In this document: piece after piece, positions 33,425-42,912 of the stretch
Numbering within the stretch: position 1 is the stretch's first letter
Layout of the letters: every line of letters starts with the position of its first letter
Notes under the pieces: model-generated
What the model was told of the DNA's origin: nothing
Database searches by the model: none
The model's input: only the letters and a program-made list of their open reading frames with translations
Assembly: GCA_944739405.2 (NCBI GenBank)
Contig: OX123187.2
Span: 75,314,450-75,378,449, forward strand
Source: Euclidia mi
Lineage: Eukaryota > Arthropoda > Insecta > Lepidoptera > Erebidae
Direction: 5' to 3'
Length of the DNA: 64,000 nucleotides
Made by a program: the position numbers and the translations under genes

Positions 33425-33798
33425 CGAGTCACAAGACCCATCACCAAGCCGAAGTCTACTCGTTGTGGACATCATGCCAAGTCATACTAACCAAAAATAA
33501 TATCTGGGAAACGAATTTTTTTTTTAAGTTTTTACATTTTTTAAACCGCAATTAAAAGCGCGCGCGTGGAATGCTCGAAATACTTATTTATCCATGGGGT
33601 TATATAGGGCATCTAAAAAACATATTGGCGGGTAAATGCATCGATTTTGTAACTAATAAGAAACATTCCATACTAACTTTGAGCCTCAATATCTCCTGAA
33701 CCAGTAATTTCCCAGGTATGGTGCCGATGTAAAAAATGTTCGTAGTGATTGGTACAACATGGGATTTCAGTTTTCGTTAAGGGTCTTTTTACACCCTG
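33425..33798. mobile_element. TA-flanked MITE, copy B (inverted relative to A)
   Basis: 374 bp. The left end (CGAGTCACAAGACCC) is eroded; the right end TTTTTACACCCTG before TA is intact. The interior matches copy A in reverse. Confidence 0.7.
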
Positions 33799-33806
33799 TA
33801 TATATA

Positions 33807-33910
33807 CAGGGTGTCAGAAGACCCATCACCAAGCCCAAGTCTATTCGTTGTGGACATCATGCCAAGTCATACTAACCAAAATTAATACCTGGGAAACGAA
33901 CTTTTTTTTA
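33807..33910. mobile_element. TA-flanked MITE, copy C (partial, same orientation as B)
   Basis: It starts CAGGGTGTCAGAAGACCC after TA and stops at a T-rich run where an RTE remnant begins. The B right end and C left end form a 24-bp palindrome around a TATATATA centre (33791-33814). Confidence 0.65.
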
Positions 33911-34530
33911 AGTTTTCAGAATTTTTATAAGATGCTGCGCCAGCACCACATTTCGAATGCGTCAATCCTCGAACGCACACGTGCTTTTAATGTCCAGGTT
34001 TCAGCCTCATAGAGAAATATCGAGAAGATAAGGTTCCGCATGAGTTTAATTTTGGTTTTGCGGTTGATGCCTCTATTCCGCCGTACCTATCTTCTCGAGT
34101 CGTTTGACCGCAGATTTTGCCATTTGAGACCTTCTCACCACTCCCTGCTCGCAGTCACCATCATCACTGATTTGCGATCCTAAATACACAAATTTGTGAA
34201 CTACATCGAGGTCGCACAGCTCGTTGGTTCTCTGCATAGTGCCTGCTCTGTCTACAAATATCAGCTTGGTTTTTCCCCTATTGATGAATAGACCGTATTC
34301 TTGTCTAGTGACACTTATTCTGCTAAGAAGTTCTGCCAGTTCAGTTTCCGAGGCTCCTATTATGATGGTATCATCGGCAAAGCGTAGGTTGTTGACTAAG
34401 TAAATTCCTACGCGAATTCCTCCTTGCCAATTGTCCAAGACCCTTCTCATTATGTGTTCAACGATGAGATTGATCAGTTGCGGTGACAGAATGCATCCTT
34501 GACGTACTCCTCGCTCTGGGTAGAAGGGGT
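33911..34530 (-). pseudogene. RTE-type reverse transcriptase fragment
   Basis: Minus-strand reading from 34530 down: GVRQGCILSPQLINLIVEHI, MRRVLDNWQGGIR, then LRFADDTIIIGA (the YADD box as FADD), GLFINRGKTKLIFVDRA, FVYLGSQISDDGDCEQ and, after a frameshift near 34078, IKLMRNLIFSIFLYEAETWT and IDAFEMWCWRSIL. This is the palm-to-thumb segment of an RTE-clade LINE. The endonuclease and N-terminal RT parts are absent. The catalytic DD pair is kept, but the copy is a fragment. Confidence 0.75.
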
Positions 34531-34916
34531 GTGTGTCACTTTATATACCTTACTTAATTAATTATCGAATTTAATTAACAGTTAATATCAACTTCACTTA
34601 TATTTTTATAAATCAACAAAAAATTCAACACATCATCGGAATACGAAACGGCCGCCATAATCGCGCGCGAAACTGTGCCGATTTAGAAACACTTTCGTAA
34701 ATATCAAAATCATAAGTTTATTATTTTAATATTGTTTACTCATTAATTTGTGATAAATAAGAAAGGTTATGAGTAATAGTACCGACTTTTAACTACCTAA
34801 TCTTACACAATTGAAATGCAAACGGTCGTATTTACAGCTTACCGCCATTTTGATAGTGATATTTTGAAAATCGTTTTTCGTTATAATTTAAACAAAGATA
34901 TCTTAACTAAAGGATG

Positions 34917-36090
34917 ATGCAAAATCTTGGTACCCACCACCAATAGCTTAGTGTAATACGTCATTGGAGAGCTATTTGTGAGCTAAACAAAAATCATTAT
35001 GGCCACTAGTTCAAAATCTTAGTCCGTTCAGAAATAACAAGTACTATATATAACATGCCAGTTGTAGCAAAAATATAATAAGGTTATTATTATTATTTCA
35101 TAAGTCACTACCCTTTTGTAAATCAATAGGAGCAGGCAGGCAGGGTACCAGCGGCGGGGGGCGGGGAGGGGAACGACGAATGCGCACGCGCAAGCGTCGA
35201 CCGACGGATACGAGTAGCTTCAATCGTTCGTTTGTATTGTGTGTGTGACTGCGCTTCCCCGTCTCCCTGTACTATTCAGCGACTATTTAAGACCCTAGCA
35301 TTGTTTTTGGTTTTCGATAACCGTTTCTTTACGTTGACATCTAGCATCTGCAGAATGGAATATACACAATAATAGAGATTTATAGACAAAATGCACTTGA
35401 CGATTTTCCTGACTATGGGATAAATGAAGGTTCTTTGCTCATGCGCGGTCGTATCCCATCTCGACATATTCGAGCAAGAATATATTATTGTTATATTTTA
35501 ATCAATAATAATAGTAATACTATCTCTCAATACTACTGTACATGCCTGACTGGGCAACGTACTGTAAGTACCTGTGCTCACATCGTGTCCGTCGTGTGGT
35601 ACTTAGGATACACCAGGCACGAGGGATTTCTAGCACCTGCCTTATTCCTTAATAATTGTTACTAGATGATGATGTGTAATCATTTATTTCATTTTTTAAT
35701 CATTTATTTCGTTTTGTTTTAATTCCATTTCATATTGTAATAATTTTATTTCATTTGGTAATCATTTCATATTTTAATCACACTTATTAAGCTTCGCTGC
35801 GGCTGTTGCTTCTTTTGTATATAATAAATGGTAAAAATAATAAACAAAGGAAATCATTATGGTATTTTATTTCATTTTCTTAAGGTTTATTTTCAATTTT
35901 TTGGTAAAGGAAAATCCATATTACCCTGATATTATATTAGGCTGGCAATCAGATCGGACTATAAATCAAGACAAGCGCCATACTTATTCATATTCTATAA
36001 GATAATACCTTTTCAATGATATATGACACACCAGTATTGGAGCGGGTACCAGATTTCATACAATCTCTTGCATCATCCTTTTATAGCAAA
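34917..36090. mobile_element. Decayed DNA transposon with long terminal inverted repeats (ISL2EU-like candidate)
   Basis: The left segment from AAAGGATGATGCAA through TTGGTACCC, ACGTCATTGGAG and TATGGCCAC to TTAGTCCG is matched in the same order by the reverse complement of the right end (about 35960-36078), over ~110 bp with many differences. The unit encloses the SWIM-like coding remnant at 35330-35665. True ends and duplication are not certain. Assignment to ISL2EU rests on the remnant and is inference. Confidence 0.45.
35330..35665 (+). pseudogene. SWIM-type zinc-finger C-terminal remnant of a transposon protein
   Basis: The plus frame ending at the stop before 35666 reads IYTIIEIYRQNALDDFPDYG, RGRIPSRHIRARIYY, then YYCTCLTGQRTVSTCAHI and WYLGYTRH. 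The C-x-C...C-x-H arrangement with the WYLGY-RH tail is a SWIM zinc finger, as found at the end of proteins encoded by insect and cnidarian DNA transposons. Upstream parts of the protein are missing. Coding is open for the last ~110 residues, with no start of its own. Confidence 0.5.
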
Positions 36091-36358
36091 CAACATTAGT
36101 TTCCGAGTATAATGACTTATAATACATAAAGTGAAATTACGAGATTGCATCGCTACACGTTTTTCAAAGCAGAGCTGTCGTCACTCTAACGCGCGCGAAG
36201 TCGAACTTGTGGCAAACAATTTTCAGTCGTTATTTTTGCAAAAAAATGTCTATAAAATGACAACCATTTACAATGCAGAATTAAAAAGAATATTCATACT
36301 TTGCAATAGTGGGGCATAATCTTGTTGGTGGAATTATTTTAACGTCATTTCAAGTTAT

Positions 36359-37585
36359 TGGTCTGGGGTAGACAGTACCACCAGAGCCTGCAAGGGAGTT
36401 GGTTTAATACTGTCTGCGCGAATGAATGAGTGCGTTAAGGAATATGAATGTGTAAATGCTAGACTATTATGGATGAGAATGAAAGTAGGACTTACTCGTC
36501 TCTTTATTGTAACGGGTTTACGCCCCGGTCAATATAGTAGCGGGTATGTCACAGCAAGAACAAGACGAAAGGCAGAAATTTTGGGAGAACTTAAGAGCGA
36601 TTTTGAGGAAATGTAAGGATAACGAAAGGTTGATCTTGTTAGGTGATTTCAATGGATGGGTGGGAGTAAAACGAGATGGATTTGAAAGGGTTTTAGGTGG
36701 ATTTTGTGATGAGAGTGTGAATGAAAATGGAAAAGTTTTGCTTGAGGTTTGTTTAGAGTGGAGCCTTTGTGTGACAAACACCATGTTTGATCACAAAAGG
36801 ATACACATGTATACGCGTGAGTCTAAGAATGTTAGAAGAAGTATGATTGATTTTGTAATTGTAGATGAACGTTTGAGAAATAATGTGTTAGATACAAGGG
36901 TGTATCGAGGGATCGGCATCCACACAGACCACTTCTTGGTGATGAGCCGGATAAGTGGACTCTTTAAAGGATGGCGACACCGAGAACATTATGAAAATAA
37001 GGTCCTAGAAAGAATACAAGTAGAAAAACTGCAAGAAAAAGATGTGAAAGATGAGTATAAGCGAAGATTGATAGCAAGATTTGAGAGGTTCGATGGCATA
37101 AATGATATGGAAGAATTATGGCAATCTTTTAAAGAAGAGATAGTATGTGTAGCGTCTGAAGTATGTGGTGTGATCAAGAGACGGAAAATACGAAAGGTTA
37201 AGAATACATGGTGGGACAAGGATGTACAATCAGCAGTGTCAGAGAAGAAGAAAGCTTGGTTAGATTGGTTGGCTGCCAGAGCAAATGAAAAAATGGGAAA
37301 GGCAACGAGTGATGACACAGATGAAGCAAGAAAGGAGTTTGTTAGGTCAAAAAGAATTGTGAAAGAAATTTTTAAAAGGAAAAAAGAGGAAAAGAAAGAT
37401 GAGTTTGATAGCAGACTATCTGAAGATTTCCGGAGAAACATAAAGTTTTTCTGGAAATCCGTTCGTGCAGTTCGAGGAAGAACTCAATCCTCAGAATACA
37501 CGTCAATCAGAGACAAGAATGGAAAGATACTGAATGGTGAATCATGCGTGCTTGAAGAGATGGAAGGAGTATTTTGAAGATTTAA
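36359..37585 (+). pseudogene. LINE endonuclease (APE type) and linker
   Basis: The frame first reads STTRACKGVGLIL and CVNARLLWMRMKVG, then after an extra base near 36520 continues as YAPVNI and MSQQEQDERQKFW. Endonuclease motifs follow: LILLGDFNGWVG (catalytic GDFN), TNTMFDHKRIH, SMIDFVIVD and HTDHFLV (catalytic DH). After that comes the long basic linker typical of RTE polyproteins (RRKIRKVKNTWWD, RSKRIVKEIFKRKKEEKKDE). Another shift near 37560 moves the frame to RWKEYFEDL just before the inserted element. The N-terminal third of the endonuclease is missing. Confidence 0.82.
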
Positions 37586-38274
37586 CCGCTTGACCGCGCT
37601 CAAGTGACTATTCTCCCTTTTTCGAAATGCCGTAGACCGCGCACAAGTGACTTTTTTCCCTTTTTGGTTACAGCGCTATACTCGGTCTGAATTTACTCTT
37701 TTTTTCTATAACGTAATGTTTTTAATTCTTTTTCTCTGTTCTATTCAAATCATTGAACATTTCTTCATGCTAAAAATACGAAGCGAGTCTTAATATCGTT
37801 AACCCGGAACGAAAAAATAATGTCAAATGCCACTCTTTGTTTCGCGCGCTCCGTGATTACGTGCTTATCGTATGCGTGTAATTAAATATTTTTATACTAT
37901 GTTACATGTCTTTTTTATTTGATTCGGTGTAGATAGAATCCCTCTACAGTGAAAACTCATAAAATATGTATGACATCGATTTACTTTTTAAAATAATCCT
38001 GTTTAAAATACACAAAGTGTTTTTTTCAACGATAGTCAATGTTCGCTGCTAAGTATAATAAATTAGAAAGTAAATATTAACAAAGAATTCATACGACTTG
38101 AAAGAGTCATTTATAAGGTTGAAGAAAAACATCACTTCAACTTACTCATGTTACCGACTTATCAACAATAAATGTTTATGTTAGCGCGCCCATCTGGCGA
38201 GCGGCGGCGCGACATGTTGCTTAGAACGTGAGCGGTCAAGTGAATTCGGCGAATTGGCGCTAGCGGTCAAGCGG
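37586..38274. mobile_element. TIR DNA element inserted in the RTE LINE
   Basis: 689 bp with inverted ends CCGCTTGACCGC (left) and GCGGTCAAGCGG (right). TTAA precedes the left end, as for piggyBac-type insertions, but the right flank reads CTAT, so a duplication is not proven. The left part contains two tandem ~30-bp units starting GACCGCGC and CAAGTGACT (37591 and about 37637). It carries no transposase. Confidence 0.7.
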
Positions 38275-39144
38275 CTATATGAAAGAACGGCGATAGAGAC
38301 ATCGATCGACGAAATTAATGGTAATAATTGCAATGATGAAAGCGATATTGGTGTGGATGAGATTGTGAAGGCGTTGGGAAGTATGAAATTAGGTAAGGCT
38401 GCAGGATATGATAGGATTACAGTTGAAATGCTGAAGGCTGGACAGGGCATCATAGTTGGTCAGCTGCAGCGCTTATTTAACTTGTGCTGGAGCACCGGCC
38501 GAGTACCTGATGACTGTACCACAGCGGTGGTTGTGCCTCTTTATAAGGGAAAAGGCTCGCAACAAGACTGCAAGAACTATAGAGGCATTAGCCTTCTCAG
38601 CATTGTTGGCAAATTGTATGCGAAGGTACTGATTGAAAGAGTTATGGAAGTAACCGACAAGAAAATATGGGATGTACAAGCAGGATTCCGAAAGGGTATG
38701 GGGTGCACGGATCAAGTCTTTTCCTTGCGGTGCATAGCCGAAAAATTCTTGGCCAAAGGTCAAAAGGTCTATTGCGCATTCGTGGATTTGGAAAAGTCTT
38801 ACGATAAAGTGGTGAGGAATAAAATGTGGTCGGTACTGTCGATGTATGGGGTGAACAGCAGCCTCATACGAGCTCTGAAATCCCTTTATGAAGATTCTAG
38901 AGCTTGTGTGAGGATAAATGGGTCGTACACGGATTGGTTTACCATCGAAACAGGTGTTAGACAGGGATGTGTAGCGTCGCCGTGGCTGTTCAACCTCTTC
39001 ATGGACAGTTCTTTGCAAGATTTGAAAAATAGTGACTCTGGATTAAGGATGAATGAGTTACTTGTCAAATACCTCCTTTATGCTGATGATCAGGTTATAG
39101 TTGCAGGAGATGGTAACAATCATGCATGGTGCGTTAGAGAGTAA
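38275..39144 (+). pseudogene. RTE reverse transcriptase domain
   Basis: Frame: YERTAIETSIDEI, IVKALGSMKLGKAAGYD, TTAVVVPLYKGKGSQQDC, KNYRGISLLSIVGKLYAKVL, QAGFRKGMGCTDQVF, AFVDLEKSYDKV (motif A aspartate), GVRQGCVASPWLFNLFMD and LLYADDQVIV (motif C catalytic DD). The open frame formally starts at 38254 inside the inserted element, so its first residues are not LINE-derived. About 40 nt after YADD the frame is lost through a short deletion near 39100. Both catalytic boxes are intact, but the protein is not. Confidence 0.85.
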
Positions 39145-39890
39145 GGGAATGAAAGTAAATGTAAGTAAAACGAAAGTTATGGTTTTTGAAAAGGAGGAAT
39201 ACGTTACGGCTTGTAATGTTATGATCGATGGACAGCGAGTGGAGCAAGTGAATGAGTTTGTATATCTAGGTACGCTGTTTACAAGAGATGGTAAGAATGT
39301 AGAAGATATTGAAAGAAGAGTTAATGCAGGTAATAGAGTGAATGGAGCTCTGAAGGCGTTTATGAATAGCCAAAACGTGTCCAAAAAGGCACGTTTGGCT
39401 GTCCATAGAGGGGTGTTAGTACCTACTCTTATGTATGGTAGTGATAGTTGGGTATGGCAGAAGAGTCATGAAAGTAGAATAAATGCTGTAGAAATGAGAG
39501 CACTGCGAAGTATGTGTGGTGTTTCTTTGACTGACAGAGTAAAGAATTGTGTGATAAGAGAGTGTTGTGGGGTAAAAGAAGATGTAGTGACAAGCATCGA
39601 GAAAGGTATGCTAAGATGTGTTTGGACACGTGGAGAGGATGGATGACGAAAGAATGACCAAGCAGATATATAAGGCAAGTGTGGAAGGGACAGGACGAAG
39701 GGGAAGACTTAGGCGGACGTTCTCTGACCAGATTGGAGACATCCTAAAAATAGGACAGGTTAGAAGCACCCTGAACAGAAGAGCATGCATGAGGAATCTG
39801 ATGGGAGTGAATGAAGCAAGAGAGATATGTCAAGATCGTTGCAAATGGCGCTCCGTAGTCTCTGCCTACCCCTCCGGGAAACAGACGTGA
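39101..39890 (+). pseudogene. RTE C-terminal segment (two frames)
   Basis: 39101-39646 reads LQEMVTIMHGALESKGMKVN, FVYLGTLFTRDGKNVEDIE, LVPTLMYGSDSWVW and MRALRSMCGVSLTDRV. A one-base loss near 39620 shifts to FGHVERMDDERMTKQIYKAS, RRGRLRRTFSDQI and a terminal SAYPSGKQT before the stop at 39888-39890. The DNA encoding SAYPSGKQT and the stop is the same stretch that serves as the 3' tail of the SINEs, so the LINE has almost no 3' UTR. Confidence 0.82.
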
Positions 39891-39892
39891 GT

Positions 39893-39914
39893 CTATGTAT
39901 GTATGTATGTATGT
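39893..39914 (+). repeat. (TATG)n tail of the RTE LINE
   Basis: About five TATG units directly after GTGAGTC. The same kind of tail (in reverse) is seen on the SINE at 47997. Confidence 0.85.
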
Positions 39915-39924
39915 CATTTCAAGT

Positions 39925-40049
39925 AGTGAAATATGGCGCTGTCAATGCGGGACATACGTGTTTCCCGCAAGCGCTGCACGGAACAAATTTTCCTGGGACA
40001 TACGTATGTCCCGCCGGCGTTCCAGAGGTTAATGTCATCATATCATCAT
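39925..40049. repeat. Palindrome-bearing spacer (GGGACATACGTATGTCCC)
   Basis: A perfect 18-bp palindrome near 39996-40013, preceded at 39948 by an imperfect version (GGGACATACGTGTTTCCC). Origin unknown, possibly a decayed MITE; this was the target DNA of the LINE insertion. Confidence 0.6.
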
Positions 40050-40205
40050 AATTATCAGCCAAACGACGTCCACTGCTGGACATAAGCCAAGGTTCTCCAT
40101 ACAGACCGGTCTTGAGCCACCCGCATCCAACCGCCTCCCGCGATCTTGACGAGATCGTCGGTCCACCTTGTGGGAGGCCTACCTATGTTGCTTCGCCGTC
40201 GTCCG
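40050..40205 (-). pseudogene. RTE C-terminal and 3'-end remnant
   Basis: Minus strand: a reading with GRPPTRWTDDLVKIAGGGW and then the 3' end with TATGTCCAGCAGTGGACG-type sequence (here CTTATGTCCAGCAGTGGAC) and (GAT)n-like repeats. A different RTE lineage from the one at 36356. Confidence 0.6.
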
Positions 40206-40219
40206 GGTATTTAATGTAA

Positions 40220-40426
40220 TCTTAATATATAAAATCCTTGCGTTACTGACTGATTAACAGATACGCTACAGCCGAAACTATTGGGCGCAGGAAGTTAAAA
40301 TTTGGCATGTATGTTCCTTGGGGACCGTGGGGGTGCACTAAGAAGCGATTTCTCGAAATTCTCACGGGATCGGGCAAAACGGGCAATTCTAAAATATGTG
40401 CGTGCGAAGCTGCTGGCGTCGACTAG
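40220..40426 (+). mobile_element. Helitron-like non-autonomous element, family H1
   Basis: 207 bp. It starts TCTTAATATATAAAATCC after an A and ends GTCGACTAG before a T. Same length as the copies at 4217 and 56128. Confidence 0.68.
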
Positions 40427-40955
40427 TATGGTATAAATAATATGGCATATGGTAAAAACCATGCATTTATGAAATCTAATCAGATAGGAAGCTTTATTTA
40501 TCTGCGTTCCACTTCCCATATCTCAACCAGATACCCAGTAAATGCAAAGCAAACATTCAAATCGATTGCATCGGCAAACCCTTGAGGCTACTTGCAAGTT
40601 CCGTAGAGGTCTAACTAAAACATGATTACCAACAGCGTCTAGTCTTCGATAAATAATCGAGGCTTCATCTAAAGTGGTCCCGAGGTGACCACAAAACCAA
40701 CGATTCACACACCACATAAAATATTAATTCCTTTTGTATGAGATGATCCAGATACCACTACTAAGATCCTTGACAGGTATTTTGGAACAGTTATTTGGAA
40801 GATTCGAGTAGTGTGATAAGTGTTTGAAGTACTCCATTTGTGTAAGACCTCCTCTGAGTGTGATAACCAGCTTGATTTCGGTTGTGCTGGAATATCGGAG
40901 TCGGGTTGAAGGAAACTCGGCATTGATCGCAGAGCAGCGTGGTAATGATCGTCGT
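40427..40955. other. Spacer, nothing recognised
   Basis: A minus-strand open frame at 40705-41037 overlaps the LINE ORF1 remnant in antisense and is a shadow. No gene seen. Confidence 0.4.
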
Positions 40956-41725
40956 GCAAATCAACTTCAATAGCGCCGCCTTCTATCAAGGAGCATGTAT
41001 CCTTGGAAAGCCTCATGAAGGAAGTCAGGGATATCAAAAATTGGTTATCTCAGCTGCCTTCACTGATAGAAGACATCAGGACCATAAAATATAAAATTCG
41101 AGATCTCAAAGCATCCTGTGAATACTCGAGCGCTAAGTTGGAAGAATGCACTAATAAGGTACTAACAATAGAAAGCCTTGTTTCTGAAATCGAGCGGAAA
41201 CAGGTTGCATTTGAATCCACCCTGAATGAAATCCAGACACATGTTCAAACCAGTGAGCAATGTTCCCGCCATAACAACGTGGAGATAAAGGATGTTGTCG
41301 ACAGCGCAAAGATGAAAACTTGTTCCAGTTAATCGAGAAGCTTGGTACCAAGATTGGCTATATCATCCCTAAAACCCAAATCAATTATATATCTAGGGTA
41401 CCAACTTATAATTCCAAATAAAAGGCTATTATAATAAGCTTCATCAATAGATACATCAAGGAGGACTTTATAGCATCTGCAAGGGTCATGAAAATAATAA
41501 CACCCTAGGACCTAGGCTTCCAAGACAACCAAGGAAGAATCTTCATTAATGATCACTTGACAACTGACAACAAATTGCTACTTAATAAAACCAGGCAGGT
41601 CGCTAAGGACAATAATTATAAATATGTTTGGGTTAAGTTTTTTAAGATACACGTCCGAAAATATGAAACCGTTCACTCGTTCACTATTACCAAAAGGCAT
41701 GTATTTAATGCGGCGACTAAGTAAA
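40956..41725 (+). pseudogene. LINE ORF1 remnant with FP-like (Baculo_FP type) C-terminal domain
   Basis: Starts in TSIAPPSIKEHVSLESLM and continues through a coiled-coil-like stretch (KEVRDIKNWLSQLPSLIEDI, KLEECTNKVLTIESLVSEIE). A frameshift near 41316 moves to LFQLIEKLGTKIGYIIPKTQ, RVPTYNSK, a stop, AIIISFINRYIKEDFIASAR, LGFQDNQGRIFINDHLT, NKLLLNKTRQVAKDNNYKYV and a terminal IHVRKYETVH. The C-terminal part matches the FP domain found in ORF1 proteins of many insect LINEs (named after a baculovirus protein). ORF1p is an RNA-binding chaperone for the LINE transcript. Several breaks make it nonfunctional. Confidence 0.68.
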
Positions 41726-42038
41726 GCGAATGCAAGTTTCAAAAATAATTAGAGTGGGTGGTACCATATATAATGAGTTGGCAGCTAATAGGGAGTATCG
41801 TAATAAGTAAAATGTAGCATATTAATATGTCAATAATAAGCTTCGTTTTAATTTAAACTAGCAGCATTTTTTTTTCGGGAACTGAATTAGTATTTAAGCG
41901 GAAACTTGATAATTAATAAAAAATAGAAAATGGACATTCATAAATAATACAAATTTCAATAATCGGCAAATGATTTTGTCTTAAATGAAATGTTTCGTAT
42001 AAGTAAATAAGACGGTTCAGTCCTTTAAGTCAAGTTGA
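41726..42038. other. Spacer, nothing recognised
   Basis: AT-rich; may be inter-ORF sequence of the same LINE. Confidence 0.3.
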
Positions 42039-42103
42039 CGGAGCCCTGCTTAGCAGGGCTCCTATTTTTGGGTACAGGGTCACAAGAAAACCTAACATAA
42101 CCT
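42039..42103 (-). repeat. Short dispersed repeat with GAGCCCTGC...GCAGGGCTC hairpin
   Basis: An inverted counterpart of the repeat at 22377-22442, with a hairpin at 42041-42061, CCTATTTTTGGGTACAGGG and ACCTAACATAACC. Confidence 0.6.
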
Positions 42104-42395
42104 ACCTACTAACATTATTAGTCGCCAAGTCATTATTTATAGCTTGGCTATTATTTCAATTGACTTGTATAGTTTATTTGCTACCTAAACGCAGCTGCTA
42201 GTTATAAGTTTTTATAACACCCTTAGTTTTGAATCTTATTTAATATAATAGTCGCGAAAAAATTTAATGGCTAGCAACATATTTTATTAGTTGCAAACAT
42301 TTAGCCATCTTTTAAGTTATTAGTCACTCGGAAAGTAATAAGCTTTATCAAAATATCAGCTTTAAACAAGATTGAATGATTTAAAAGTGTTTGCG
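42104..42395. other. Spacer, nothing recognised
   Basis: AT-rich, no coding sense. Confidence 0.35.
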
Positions 42396-42644
42396 CAGCG
42401 GAAGTGTAAGTGACTGCCACGCCGAAGGTCGCGGGTTCGATTCCCGCTCAAGTCAAACATTTGTGTGCATGAACATGGATGTTTGTCTTGGTCTGGGTGT
42501 TACTATTATTATATAAGTGTATTTCAATTAAAAACAAAAAGTATATATTATGTATGTCTATCCATTGTCTAGTACCCATAGTACAAGCTCTGCTTAGTTT
42601 GGGACTGTGTGAATGTGGTAGAATATATATATTAGTGTACCTAC
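42396..42644 (+). mobile_element. tRNA-derived SINE, a second lineage (head CGAAGGTCGCGGGTTCGATT)
   Basis: The B-box is GGTTCGATTCC at 42434-42444. The body has ACATTTGTGTGCATGAACAT, TTGTCTAGTACCCATAG, TACAAGCTCTGCTTAGTTTG and GGGACTGTGTG, then an A/T-rich tail. A fragment of the tail is embedded in reverse at 7050-7122. It abuts a LINE endonuclease fragment. Confidence 0.75.
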
Positions 42645-42912
42645 TACCAGAATGTGTGGGGACTGCGATCAAAAACTGAGATATTTTATCGTAACTTGAG
42701 ATTGAGTGTTTACGATATTGTAATTTTAACGGAGACTTGGCTATTGCCTGGTGTAAGTGACTCGGCGCTTTTTGATGAACGTTATGTGGTGTGGCGTCGT
42801 GATAGGGACTACTCCCGGACAGGTCAAACGCGAGGAGGTGGCGTTCTCATCGCGTTACATACGACGAAGGCGTGTAAGTTTCTCAGCTATAGTCGTAGTG
42901 CCTACAGCAGTA
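42645..42912 (+). pseudogene. LINE ORF2 N-terminal endonuclease fragment
   Basis: Frame: NVWGLRSKTEIFYRNLRLSV, YDIVILTETWLLPGVSDSAL, FDERYVVWRRDRDYSRTGQT and RGGGVLIALH. The TETW box holds the metal-binding glutamate of APE-type endonucleases. It breaks off after ~85 residues. It may belong with the ORF1 remnant at 40956, since such LINEs have ORF1 just upstream of this domain, but the gap contains other repeats. Confidence 0.72.

Larger units (their letters stand above)
36356..39912 (+). mobile_element. 5'-truncated RTE-type LINE with 12-bp target duplications
   Basis: Bracketed by GTCATTTCAAGT at 36344-36355 and 39913-39924. It begins inside the endonuclease frame and ends in (TATG)n. It contains endonuclease (36359-37585), an inserted DNA element (37586-38274), reverse transcriptase (38275-39100) and C-terminal segments. 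Frameshifts near 36520 and 37560, a small deletion near 39100 and a one-base loss near 39620 disable it. The last ~40 bp before the (TATG)n tail are shared with the nine-copy SINE family of this window. Confidence 0.85.

Noticed and set aside
38473..39018. 181-codon minus-strand frame
   Set aside because: Antisense shadow of the RTE reverse transcriptase.
40956..41725. Endogenous baculovirus gene (FP domain)
   Set aside because: The FP-like domain is part of LINE ORF1 proteins; the coiled-coil start and nearby LINE endonuclease fragment favour a LINE, and no other viral sequence is present.
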